NCBI GenBank assembly: GCA_023091665.1
Contig: JALJCQ010000020.1
Coordinates: forward strand, 407,703 to 471,702
Source: Pythium myriotylum
Taxonomy: Eukaryota > Oomycota > Peronosporomycetes > Pythiales > Pythiaceae
Direction: 5' to 3'
DNA length: 64,000 nt
Shown here: positions 11,804 to 23,800 of the stretch, piece after piece
How positions within the stretch are numbered: the first letter of the stretch is position 1
Layout of the letters: every line of letters begins with the position of its first letter
Made by a program: the position numbers and the translations under genes
Notes under the pieces: model-generated
What the model saw: only the letters and a program-made list of their open reading frames with translations
The model's database searches: none
Told to the model about the DNA's origin: nothing

Positions 11804-13467
11804 GCTCGACCTCCGAGGCCCCCCTGGGACTCTTGGGGGGACCCGTTTTGGTTGCCGCTCTTCCCGGCGTGACGTTTCGACCCACGGGCCGAGCCTGTGT
11901 ACGAGCTGACTTGGTAATTGTATGAAAACGGGTGGGTTCTCAACCAGGAGAAAGAAGACCCGTGGAGCCATTCGCATGGGTGGAAGATGGAGTCCTGGGA
12001 GACACATGTGGTACAAACCGGTTCATACCAGCCGTTGGTTGCATAGACGCGCGGCCTTCGCCTTCAGACATCGGTTGTTTGCTATTTCGACCGTTCGTGT
12101 AATCACGTCTTGCTTACCATCCATAAAAAGGACTGATTCTCTCCTTCTTTTCTCGGCCAGGCCGTGAATCCACCACCCATCCTCGGTGCCCTCGCCTCCG
12201 AGACGCTTCTCGAACGTTCTCCTACCCATGGTCTCACTTTTGGAACAGTCAAAGGTTTCACTAAACCATTCAGCCGTCCGATTCACATTTGTTAACTCGG
12301 TCATTTGCCTCGATTTCAAGTTCGAGGCGTTCCCTTCCACCAAGTCGTCGAGGGCGTCGCGCTCGTCACGACGACGTACTGTACGCAGTCATCGTGGCTC
12401 GCCATGACTGCGAGTGAGCAGTCACCAGCCTTCCGATCTGTCACGCCCATCTCGACGCTCGAGAGACACGCGAGCGAGTTGGCAGTGTCGGGAGAACGGA
12501 GAAATCGACTCGGAGGCTGATGCGAAGAGATCCTGATCCATTGGGTATGACGAAACGCTTGAGCAATCTCGTGAATTCTCGATGACCGTGGAATTACCGG
12601 GGTTCCCTAGGCTGCAAAGTCATTGCAAAAGCTTTTTTATTCTTCTTCTTTTCCGGTCGATTGTGTTGTCATTTACTCGAGCGCGAACTCGGTTCCCGTT
12701 TCGGACGAATCATTTGTCAATGTCAAGACACCAGCTCCGAAAGTCTCTTGGACTAGATTATCCGCAGGAAAGAATCCACGGAGGAAGAAACCACCCAGCA
12801 ACGAAGAAAACTCCAGACAAGTGGGTACAGCGAAAGAACTAGATCCGCTGACCAACTTTACAATGGCTCGAGACGTTTGGATATGTCTATCCATCAAAAT
12901 GTGAGTCAACGTGACACAGGAGGCGCCCTCGTGTCATCATGAGCGACATCGGAGTGTAAGTTAACCTGCTGGATGGCTTGAGAGAGCTCAGCCACAATGC
13001 TACATCGGCGTGTGCGACCACGAAGGAAAAGAAAAGGATCGTGTTGATCTGATAAGAGGAAACGAAGTTGAAGTTAATTCTTCACGATGGATCTTCAAAT
13101 CCTGTTTACTTGAACCAGTGTACTTCATTTCGTCCACACGAGCACTAAACCGAAGAAGTTCAGTAAATACAATAGTCACTGTAGTCATTGGTTGCTGCGG
13201 TCCTTAATGTCAAGAGTAGTAGAAAAGTCGTTTTGGCGCCACATCGGTGGCATTTCCCACATGGGGTCCTAAAAAAATTATTGAAAATCTTACTCGATTA
13301 TCGACAACACTGCGATTCTTTTCCCCTTAAGCGACAGCACATCAATCTGAGCGAGGTGCCGATGACAAATGCAAGTATGCTTACCACCGTTAATAAGGGA
13401 CGATCGTATCTGCGACATGCGAATGTAGCCATCTCGTTCAATGGCTACATTTCTTACTCGACCTGTT
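11804..13467. other. Intergenic region between copies 3 and 4
   Basis: No gene of known family is visible. A 69-codon minus-strand ORF (12023-12231) begins with ATG directly after GTGAGACC, the same context as the start of copy 2, but its translation looks non-specific. The stretch 12580-13200 is more A+T-rich than the genes. A hairpin (13422-13451) lies beyond the stop of copy 4. Confidence 0.4.
13422..13451 (-). repeat. Small hairpin downstream of copy 4
   Basis: AATGTAGCCAT (13422-13432) and ATGGCTACATT (13441-13451) form a perfect 11-bp stem around an 8-nt loop, 17-46 nt past the stop codon of copy 4. Part of it, GAGATGGCTACATT on the minus strand, is also found just after the copy 2 stop. 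It may be a 3' UTR element. Confidence 0.65.
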
Positions 13468-15590
13468 CTAGATTTTCCGATACCGCATCGAGACTTGCCA
13501 CTGCGGCGACCACACCCCCACGCGTTGTAGACGATGTGCTGTGGGCTTCGCCTCATCCGATGGCCCATGGTGGTCAAGGGTTCCGCGTTCGAACTTGAAG
13601 TCTGCGACCATTTCATGCTCACTGACAACCCTCCACTCGACGAGACAATTGACAGCGAGAGGTTCACGGACGTGCCATGCAAACCAGCGCACTGATAACA
13701 CCTTCGAAACGCCATCGTATTGCGCCATGTAATCACCCGTCGACCATACGTCGGCGACGCGAGCAGCGAGCGTGGCATCGCCATTCGGCAGCGTCGCTGT
13801 CCAGCGCGGAAGCCCGTCGAGGACAAGAGTCGCACCTGCACGAGTGGAATCGTGAGGTCCGATCGCTGATGTGAGTGTGGCCATTGCGATGTGGTTTTCG
13901 TTCTTCGTTGGTTCTGAGTATTCGACGGAGATACAGAGAAGCTGGCGGTAAAACCACAGCAGTTGTGGTAGTGACGCAGCCACACCAGCTTTGCAGGTGA
14001 GCGGCGTTAGCGGCGTGATTTGTAGAGATCCAAGTGACGCGAGCCACCACGCACGAGGCACGGCTGGTGAACGGATAGGGACATGCTGCCTCTTTCGAGC
14101 CTTGGTTTCGTCCACGAGAACCTGTCGAACTTGCGCCACGAACCAACGGAAGCTCAGCGAGGCCGGCAACGTCGGCTCCGCAAGTGTCCGCTGCCTTATC
14201 TCCTTCACGAGCACGACCAGCGACCTCTGTGAGGCGGCAACGTACGCGTCTACGCGACTGTGAAGCCATGTAATCCAGTCGGAGTAGGCGTTCAGCAATC
14301 GCGGTCTGCTTGAGACGAGGGTCTTGGCTTGGGAGAATCGGCGTCGACTCTCTTGGTTGACTTCAGAATCCACGGCGAGCCACACGGCGATTTCGATAAC
14401 GGAGTCGAGAACCGTCCCTGAGAGGCTCGCGCCTTGCCCTGGATGAGCAAATTCGAAAGGCCTCGTGGCAGTGGACGCATCAGCTAGTAAGTACTGAACT
14501 AGCTCCGACGGCCACGCGACCAAGCAATGGCTCGACGAGTCTTGCAATCGCAACGTCTGGAGAACTTGTCGGTGGAGTCTCAAGACTTTGCTTTGCACGT
14601 CTTGAAAACTCACGGCATTGGCAGCATTGAAGAGGACGATCAAGTCCTGAAGAGCATTGGTGGTTGGCGATCCACTGTAGCTATCTGTCATTGTAGTTCG
14701 GGGTGACCGGGGGATCCGTCGGATGGATGACAAAGGAGCGGCCGTTGAAGGCGCAGCTCGACGATACGATAACAAGCGAAAGGGTGGGGAGCAAGTACTA
14801 GCGACCACGTGAAGCGAGTCGGGCGGGCGGTGCACGACCACGATGACCTCCAGCACGTGCGAGGCTGAGCGCACGATCTTGGCGGAGCTGCTGCCCCAGC
14901 TGTAGTACCATCGCACCGAGCGGTTGATCTCGAAGAGCCACGCGTTCTACACGAGAGGCAAGTGTTTGATGTTTGGCAAGTACCTCATCAAATACCTAGC
15001 ACGAACCTGGTGGGCCGATGCAACCAGCCAGCCTTGGATCCACTCGCCCGAGGGCCTGGCTTCTGATTGAAGAGACGAGAGAACGCTGCTGGCGGAGACG
15101 CAGTCCCCTACGAAAAGCGACCACTGCGCGAGTGGGCGGAAGCGAGCAAAGACGAGAACGTCGTCGTCTGCCTTAGGCTGGTCGTCCGAGAGTTCACTTG
15201 AGTGGAAGTCGACCTGGAGGAAGAGCGAGGAGCCGCAGTAGCTGCGTGGGTAATGTCCGTGACAGCAGTGCGGGAAGCATCTAAAGGAGAAGACAGTGTC
15301 GACATGAGGGAGGAGTCTGAAACCCGCACGGGGACGAGGGGTTACTAAGTCTATTACCGGACGATCTACACGCTTCCAGTTAGAGTCTCAACAAATATTG
15401 ATCGCAGTAGACAATGCGCCGCACCTTATTCTCGCGCGTGCGGTTTGTACTGCACTCAACTGAGCGGTTAGAAGACTACAACGAGAAAGACTATCGTAAG
15501 GAAGGCTTCGCACCGCTGATAGGTTTCTTGGAAGAACGGGGCGTGCGTGCAATCACGACGTGTGAAGCTGCAGGAGTACGATCCGTTCAT
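13468..15590 (-). CDS. Cys/His-rich family protein, copy 4 (unrecognised family, splice frame unresolved)
   Basis: Minus-strand exons are 15514-15590, a 25-nt microexon 15425-15449 (TNRTRENK), 15007-15280 and 13468-14946. Exon 1 shows the family C-x6-C-x-H (CSFTRRDCTH) and ends ETYQR. The third exon has CFPHCC, RSYCG, VFARF and GEWI. The last begins AWLFEINRSVRWYYSW and has HVLEV, SPPFRLLSYRRA and, near the end, LWFYRQL and LVLDG. With the visible splice sites the sum is one base too long (acceptor TTTAG then A before the Cys codon), so either a splice site is non-obvious or this copy is defective. A tract of 28 C residues on the coding strand lies three bases before the start codon. Divergence from the other copies is highest here. 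Confidence 0.65.
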
Positions 15591-16105
15591 CTTGGGGGGG
15601 GGGGGGGGGGGGGGGGGGGGGCTTTCGAAATGCTTTTCCACTTGAGGTTTGATCACACCAGAGTAGCTTCTGAAGTGAGCGGGAACGAAGGATCCAGTCA
15701 ACGGGAGGGTGGTCCTTCCACCCTTTTCCTCCTGCTGAGAAAACGTCTCGCAGTGAGACGGGTGCAGTGGTACTCTGACTACACATGCGTATCCCGATTA
15801 CACCAGGCGGGCTGCTGGACTGGTGGGACATCACACTTCCAGCTGGCGTGCGGGTCAACACCCTGGCATGTCCAGACGTCTGCTTCTGACTTCGCCACGC
15901 AAGAAGGGTCCTCCAGCTGGTTAACCGGTAAGTCCAGACGCGCTTCAAGAGACAGAGCACGTCAGACCAGAGCGTGGCCTCGGAAAATCCAGTGGCCGTC
16001 TCGCACGCAACGACGGACCCTCGCTCCACTGCCACCGTCTTCAATAATCACGTTGCAAGATGCTACCGGAGACCTTGACCCGAGAAATATCGGAGACCGT
16101 TGCTG
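15591..16105. other. Intergenic region with 28-nt G tract
   Basis: Lies between the stop of the receptor kinase gene at 16106 and the start of copy 4, both on the minus strand. It contains a run of 28 G (15594-15621). No other coding segment is supported. Confidence 0.5.
15594..15621. repeat. Poly(G)28 homopolymer
   Basis: An uninterrupted run of 28 G on the plus strand, read as poly(C) in the 5' leader of copy 4, three bases before its ATG. It is likely length-variable and G-quadruplex-prone. Confidence 0.9.
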
Positions 16106-19100
16106 CTATCTGCTGGAAGGCGAAGGGTGCACGATGAAGAAGCCTGCATGCGCGTCGCTGCTGGCGTTACTCTCGTCTGCGCTGCTAATAGCGAGATCCT
16201 CGTCCACCGTCTGCGTCGCTACCGCCACGGGCGCGAGGCTGCGCTGACTGCCGGCGTTGCTCGTTGACAAAGTCGTGTTCGTGTTTAGCACCGTGCCGCT
16301 CGAGCTGCCCGTGGACGCGCGACGGCGACTCGCCAGTCGCTCCCCGGTTTCGTTCGCGATGGTTCGCAGAGCATCGCGTACCTGTCGCATACTCGGCCGG
16401 TTCTCGGGTCGGAATTCGAGGCACCGCATGATGAGGTCGCCCACACCCATGGGCGTCGAGGTCGTCAGATTAATGTGGACAGCGCCGTCTGCTAGCTTGC
16501 GGAGTAGCGCGAGTTCGTACCGCTCCTCTGCCGACGTCATAGTCGCAGCCACGTTCGACACCGGCGGTGCGCGAGGAGAAGCCATGGTCGCGAGGGGCTG
16601 CGAGGCGAGCTGGAGACTCGTGGGCTGGCCCATCAGACTGTTGTGACCTGGCATACTGGAAAAACGCATGTTGTCACGGTCGTGGGGGCCAGGCGGCATC
16701 GCAGCTGCAGCGTTCGCACGCCGTCCGAAGTGGGCCAGATCATCTTCCAACAATTCTTCAGCCGACTCGTCTGTCTCCACGTGTGCGAACGGCATCTCGA
16801 ACGAGTCGAGCTCAAGCAGCAGCACGCCAAAAGCGTACACGTCGGCGGCAGTCGACGCCGCGCTGGTCGCTGTCGTCGCTGTGTTCGCTCGGGATTGCGT
16901 CGAGCCACTTCGTGTGCTCCGCCGCCGGCCGCGAAAGTGTCGACGCAGCACCTCGGGCGCCATCCAGCGACCGGCATCGAGAAGGAACGCGTTGTCCACG
17001 GTTGGCGGTGGCACGTCCTTGTCTCCAGCGTCGATTCTCGTCAACGCCTTGGCGTCTTCGTTGTTGTCGTCTTCAGAGAGCCCCTGCACGGGCTCCACAA
17101 ACACGTGGCGTCCAAACCCCGTGAGCTTGGCGTTGCAATCGTCATCCAGCACCACGTTCCGCGACCGCAGATCGTTATGCGCCACGCCACGTCGATGGAG
17201 ATACTCGAGCGCTTCCGCAACTTGCAAAGCCACGCGGATCGCAAAGCCGTCGCCCAGTCCGCCGCGCCACCTCGAGGGCGGCGCTGGTGGCTGTGTGAGC
17301 TCCAGGTAGCCGCGTAGATCGCCGTTTGCCATGTCTTCGAGCGCGACCTGGACGTCGGTGGGTGCGTTGAGCCACGTGACCCCCACGAACTGCACGATAC
17401 TCGGGTGCTTGAGCTGCCGCAGTAGCTGGATCTCGCGGATGAGGGAGGCAACGGCGGCCACCGAGCCGTCACCACCGTCGTCGTCGCGGTGGCGATGCGC
17501 CGTGGGTTGCAGCGCCTTGAGAAAGACGGGCTGGTTGGCGATGCGTGCGAGCCAGAGCACCGAGTACTGGCCCGAGCCGATGACCTGACGGTCGCGCACG
17601 AGGTCCCACGGGATGCGCAGACGCAGCACGTCCTGGTCGTCCCAGAACGTCCACATCTGCAGCGCCCGCCACTCGGTGTCCGTCATCTCGCGGTCGGACG
17701 CGAGCTCCGTGGGCCAGCCGCCGTCATCGAGCAGTCGCTTGTCGTCGCGGCGCCGGCCGGCCGAGCGACGGCGCATGAAGTAGGACATGAGAGTGAGCAC
17801 CACGAGCGCCGTGCCGATGGTCACGGCGATGATGACGAGGTTACGGTTCACGCGTGCGTGTGCATCCTCGATATCCGCAACGGTCGTGTCGTTCGCTACG
17901 CACACCGAGTAGCCAAACGAGAAGGCTATGGACGAGCAGTTGGTAGACCGGAAGATCGAGGGCTCCACGGCGAACAAGCGGAGACCATGCAAGAACAAGA
18001 CTTGGGTCATCGTGAGCGACGCGACGGAGCCAGACGGAATGGCGTTACCTTGCAAGTCCCTATGGTACAACAGTTTCGGTGAGCGTTCGATATACAATCC
18101 TCAACGATAAGTCAATCGTACAATTCTTCCAGCGAGGGGAGCGAGAAGATTTGTTCTGGTAGTGCTGTGAGTTTGTTATTCGACAGGTTGAGGAATCGGA
18201 GTGTGGACGGCAAGTCGGACGCGTTAGCGAGCGCGTTGGCGCTCGCGTCGAGCGTGGTGAGGTTTGTCAGTGGGCTGATACGAGCGAACGAGTCGAGCCC
18301 ACAGCCAGAAACGTTGAGGAAGCGCAGCGTCGCGCTCACTTCGGTCGGCGGCCAGAGCGACAAGTTGGCATTGTGGGCTACATCCCTGCACACAAACACC
18401 ACGGTGAGGAGGCCGGACAGTGCAACCGAGGTCGCTAATGGAGAGACACTTACAAATACTCAAGCGACCGCGGAAGCGACAGCGAATCGATCATCGTGAT
18501 GGCGTTGAAAGCGAGCGATCTGCAGGCGACGACTCGTTAGTTTAGTCTCAGAGAGGCGATTACTTGCGACCTCGCGCGCTGCTTACAAGTGCGTTAGGTG
18601 CGATCTTGAGGCCACGGCAGCCGGGACTCGGTCGAGGTTCGTCGACGAAAGATCGAGCGTCGAGAGGTTCGTGAAAGGCTCGAGCAGAGAGCTGAGGCCT
18701 TCGTTAGTGTTGTTCAGTAAATTGAACGACAGGTCGCTGCCACGTAACGGAGCTGAGTTAGTCTTCCTGACTGTCCATTCTATGTCCATTTGGAAGACCT
18801 CCTTACAGCGTCGTGAGCTTGAGATCTTGGACGATGGCTGTCGGGAAGGAAGTGAGCCCACAACGTGACACCCGTACCTCCCGCACGGACAGCGGGAGGC
18901 TGGGAAGTCCGATCGATGGGTTGTGGGAGAGATCGATCGACTCGAGAGATGTGAGAGTCGTGAGGTTGGTCGGGACGCGGCTGAGCGCGCAGTCTCGCAT
19001 GGATCTACGGTGCAAAGTCGGCGTCAACACAACGAAAGTGTCATCCTGGTGTATGTGTCCACGACCACGTACAGCGTCGTGAGTGACGATGGGAGTTTGA

Positions 19101-20239
19101 CGAGGGGATTGGACGGAAGAGCGTTGCCGTCCAAATAGCTGGCACCAAAGATACTGTCAGTTTCAAGCAAAGCGACTCAGAGCGAGAACCCTTCCGACTC
19201 ACAGCGCAGTGAGCGAGCTGAGGTTGGAGATCGTCGTCGGGATCGTGGTGAGTCCGGTGGATCGCAGGGATCTAAGAGACAGGAATGAGCTGGAAATCCT
19301 CGAAAGTGAGCAGTGGACGCGACCTACAGGGACTGGAGCGTCGAGGGAAGTGGCTGCGAGGCGAGAGCGGCGGCGAGATCGGGGTTTCGGTCGAGAGATC
19401 TACGCCGAAGCACCGAGAGTTGTTAGATGGGCTTCTCGGCTAGAGTTAGACGCATGGTCTAAAAGGGCACGACTCACAAGGCTTGGAGGGCGTTGGTCGA
19501 CTGGTTGAGGGGCCACTGCGTCAACGCCGCCTCGACGAGCGACCTGAAGCCCACGGAGACGTTAGGAGACGACGAGAAGCTCACGGAGCCACGATGAAAC
19601 CTACAGATTCTGCAGCTGGGGCATGGTCGGGAGTGTCTTCCAGTCCGTTAGGTTGATAGCCTCGAGGCGTCTAACCACGGTGGTCGTGGAACAAAAAAAT
19701 ACAAAAAGTTAGTCCTGAGAGCTACTGAGCAGCTCCGTTTTTTTTTCAGCCACGTACAGCGAACGGAGCGAGCTGAAGCTAGCGAGCGTCTCGGTCGAGA
19801 GCGTGAGACTGGGCTTTGTCGGCCCGATGATCGTCCTAACCACCACCACCACAACGATATTTAGTCTCCGAGCCTAACCACTTGGTCGGGATTGGCGTCT
19901 AACTCACAGATCCACGACCGACGGCGGAATCTCGAGCGCCGGGTCTATCCTCGCGACGCCTTCGTGGGCGATGGCGGTGGTGGCGCTATCGCTCTGGTTA
20001 GTTTTAGACTCGACGACCACGCCCGCCGCGGCTCGTCGCCACTCGATAGTCCACTGCGCCGGACTAACCGCGGCGGCGAGGCAGTCGAGCGAGCACGCGG
20101 CCGCCGAGACGCAGGCGCCGCCGAGCGCCGCGCACGGCTGCGCGTGGTCGCGCGCCACGCAGAGCGCGCAGCCGGCGGGGCAGCGAGCCGCGAGCGCGTC
20201 GGGCGCGCCGTCGCAGGCGTCGAACGCGAGGTCGCGCAT
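16106..20239 (-). CDS. LRR receptor-like kinase A (TKL type), predicted pseudokinase
   Basis: About 12 exons on the minus strand. The first (19909-20239) encodes a Cys-rich ectodomain start (FDACDGAPDALAARC, then several C-x-n-C). About ten short exons (19.9-18.1 kb) each encode one to three leucine-rich repeats, for example 18122-18385. The last (16106-18059) has DLQGN, a Cys pair, a transmembrane helix (LVIIAVTIGTALVVLTLM), a basic stop-transfer, and a kinase domain. Kinase motifs are GSGQYSVLW, the VAIK-type FLKAL lysine, the alpha-C glutamate in LIREIQLL, HNDLRSRN and MAPE. The DFG motif reads GFG, so the magnesium-binding Asp is absent. All LRR introns split a Leu codon in the same phase. 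No signal peptide is visible in the first exon; an upstream leader exon may be missed. It lies directly downstream of kinase B in tandem. Confidence 0.85.
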
Positions 20240-20839
20240 CGAGGTCTAACCTTCCGTCGGCGTCGCGTGGGACGCGTTCCCTCGCGCGAGTGACATGCCA
20301 GCTCACCGCTTGACAGCGAGCAGGTTACCACTGAACAGACCTAGCCCTCTATCCAGCCGCCACATTCCGGAAAGCCGAGGCAACGCTGCAGATGAGTTCC
20401 CGACGTCGGGTTTCGTGAATGTGGCGGTTATGGATACAGTGTGCATAGGGCGGGACCACTGGCCACTCGCGAGCGTTGCGTCGCGTCGCGAGCCGACTTC
20501 TTCCTCGGAGCTTGCGAGGAGCGACGGCGTTGCCAAATGATGGGGGGCAGCGACTAACAGAAGCCCCATGTCTGAATCGTTTAGACATGTGAACAGTCTC
20601 TAGTCGCGTCGTCAAATGTCTCACTTTCGGATTTTGTATTATTATTATTGGATCCTGCCGAGCGTTCATCATTTGTTTTGTTGATCTGCAGGCGCCAAAG
20701 CGCAGCCGAGAGCGCCAGTCGCTGCGCCTCGATGATGGGAGCCAACGGATCGGGCACGCTCCAGGGCTGTCGCGATGTGATCATGAACAATCTGAGTCTG
20801 ATCAGTCCCGGCTATGTGCAATCGGACAAAGTGAGACCT
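20240..20839. other. Intergenic region between tandem receptor kinases
   Basis: About 600 bp between the 3' end of kinase B and the first recognised exon of kinase A. It should contain the kinase A promoter and possibly a missed leader exon. A minus-strand ORF starting at 20569 begins hydrophobically (MGLLLVAAP), but the splice needed to join it to the next exon is out of frame. Confidence 0.4.
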
Positions 20840-23800
20840 TCAGACTTCGACCTCGCCGCCACCGGCGCGACTGCTTCTCCTGCTCGCTGACCGTGACGAC
20901 CGCGCGCTTGCGAGACTCGGTCGTATGTCGGCCATGCTCAACGACGAGACGCGACTGCCGCCGACGCTCGCAGCGATCCACCGGAGACGCTTGGCGAGCT
21001 GCTGGGCGGTCGGACGCTGCGATGGCTCGCGCTGCGTGCACCAGCGCACGAGGTCCGCGATCGCAGGCGGACAGGACGGCGACACGAGCAGCGAGCGCAT
21101 GTCGTCGACGTCGCCGCGCACGACCGCTCGCAGCAGCGTGCGCTCGGACGCGAGGAAGAGGTCGTCGGGCCCGCCTTCGACCGTCGACTTGCGTCGCAAC
21201 ACCGTCTGGTAAGGCTGCTTGAACGTGTCGAGCTCGGCCAGTAAGATGCCGAACGCGTAGATGTCGCCCGAGAGCACGCTCGACGGATCGGCGTCTCCGT
21301 CCGATGAGTCGCTGGCGAGCACTTCGGGCGGGATCCAGCGACGCAAGTGCTGGAACGCCTCGCGGTCTTTGGCCGACGAGCCGAAGTCGGCGAGCTTGGC
21401 GACGGCGCGCGAGCTGTCGACGAGCACTTTATGCGACGTGAGCCGCCAGTGGCGACGTGAGCGATGGAGGTGGGCGCCGAGCGAGTGCACGTAGACAAGA
21501 GCTTCGGCCACGTCCAACGCGATGCGCAGCGACCTCCCGGGCGCCACGGTCGATAACATGGACGTCCTCGGCGCCATGGACACGTCTTCTAACACCCAGC
21601 GGTCTTCGATGCTGTCAGGCCCGTACGTGGAGAGGTGGTGGCCGAGCACTGTGCGAAGATCCGACTCGGGCATCCACTCGAGCACGATCTGCAAGTCGAG
21701 GCGACTCGTCCACGAGACACCGTAGAATTGGACGATCTTGGCGTGTTGAAACGGCGCGAGCACACGGATCTCTCTGGCGAGCCGCTCGATTGCATCCACG
21801 TCCTCGCACGTTTGGTGTGGAGGCAGCTTTTTCACCGCAACGTTGATTCGCTTACGTGGAGCCCGAGTGCCGTCGGGATCCGGCGAACCGCCGCCGACTG
21901 TTAGAAGCGCGTGGTACACGAAGCAGCTTGTGCCTGTCGCGACATGAGTGCCAAGCTTGACATGGTGAGGCCGAATGCGCCAAGAAATGAAGTCCAGATC
22001 GTCCGTGATGTCCTCCAACAGTGAAGCAGCCTCAACGTTGAGCGTCGCCACAGCCGAGTCACCGAGTCCGAGATCCACCGCATCGCTGTCGTCCGAGTCA
22101 ATGGAAGAAGCCTCGAGCGTCGGGATCTTGGGCAGTGTTATGATTGAGTTTTGACCGGTTGTATGAGCATCGCGCGTAGGCACGCTGATATTGCTGAGAG
22201 AAAACTGGGTACGGTTCACATGGCCCTCTCGAGTGTATCCACGTTCTTGGGCCTCAATTGATCCCGCTTTCTTGTTTTTGTTGAGAACAGCGAGCACCAT
22301 CACAATCAAGACGAGAAGTCCGACGAAAACTCCGAGCGTTATAAGCGTTGACGTCAGCTGGCTCGGACCGCTTGAGCTTTTGGAAACTTGCTTGGACGAG
22401 TCATCCCCGGTGCTGTTCTTTTGTCCGTCTTTAACAGGGCCGACGGTGCCAGGCGTGGCTGCGAGGCTGTCGACGCAAACAGTGTAGCCACTCGACAAGA
22501 TTTTCTTGGAAGAGCCCGAGCAGCTTGTGTCCAGATAGTCTTGATCCAGCCGGACGGCGTCGAGGCCTTCCAAGAAAGCTACCTGGTCGGGTGTGAGTCG
22601 GAGCCACGGCGTGAACTGGTTCCCTCGGAGGTCCCTATTAAAGAACAAAAATGTTAATGTCAACACAGATAACGTTCTCTTCCACCACAGACTGTACAAT
22701 ACTTACAGCTCGCTGATGGTCTTGGAGAGCTGCAAGAGAGCAGCTGGGAATTTCTGTAATCCATTGCTTCGTAAATCTCTACAAACAATCAGAGTGGGAG
22801 AAGTCAGCGACAAATGAATAATGGGCTACTTGACGAACAACGTACAATCGAAGATGTCGCGTGAATGAACGTGACGCGTCTAACGACAGGTCTGAAAAGT
22901 TCAGGTTCTTGGTGACTTTCGACACCTCTTCGACTGTTCTTAAGTGGTTGAAACTCAAGTCCCTGCGGCCAAAGCCACGACATAAAGTCAGTCTCAGGCA
23001 CTGAGCGAAATGAAAAACACTTCGCAAGACTCACAAGACACGTAAAGTGCTCCAGTTGGGCGTAGGGAGAGATGTGAGGGAACAATTTGAGGCATTAAGG
23101 ACTTCAAGTTGCTTTGGTAGCGTTGTCAATGTGATGGCCAGGTTTCCTGAGATTGATCTAGTGCCAGGAGGATAACGCTTGTGAGTGAGCAGGGAGCAAT
23201 CTAAATTTCCGGATGGGGACTTACAAGTTCCGTAAGGATTCACTCTGGACGAGTTGCGCTGGGAGTGCCTCGAGGGCATTTAGTGATACATCCAGTGCAG
23301 TGAGTGTCTGCGGAGCCGCGTCTTCGGGAAGCGATGTGATACCAGTAGCCGAGAGATCCCTAAAGAAAGATCGAACTTTAGAATCTCGTGGTAATGGCTC
23401 AATCAGGTGAAGAAGAACGCACAGTATTCGCAGACCAGCAGGTGCGGGCCACGTGGAGATCGAGCCGAGATTGTTGCCTGCGAGTTTGCTGCATAGAGGT
23501 GTGATTATAAGCATGGCCTAACACGGCCGCATGAGACGGTGCTACATACATCGTTTGGAGAGTTCTAGACTGATGTATGGCAGCTGGGATGGTTGTCAAT
23601 CCCGTAAACGACAAGTCTCTTCGAAGACTCATTAGCCAAGAAATGAATACTTCCACCAAACGAGATTGCTTCTTACAATGAGGTGAGAGATCCTGACGAT
23701 GTGAAGGTTTCGATACTCGAAGATGACAGAGGGTTGTGCGTCAAGTTGCTATTCAGCGATGCTCGTCAGACTTCGCCATAGAGTTCTCCACGGGAGGCGA

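Noticed and set aside
12023..12231. 69-codon minus-strand ORF starting after GTGAGACC
   Set aside because: Only the start context is notable; no conservation or domain. Kept as part of the motif observation, not as a gene.
20303..20569. Leader exon with signal peptide for receptor kinase A
   Set aside because: The N terminus is mildly hydrophobic, but the visible donor joins the next exon out of frame.
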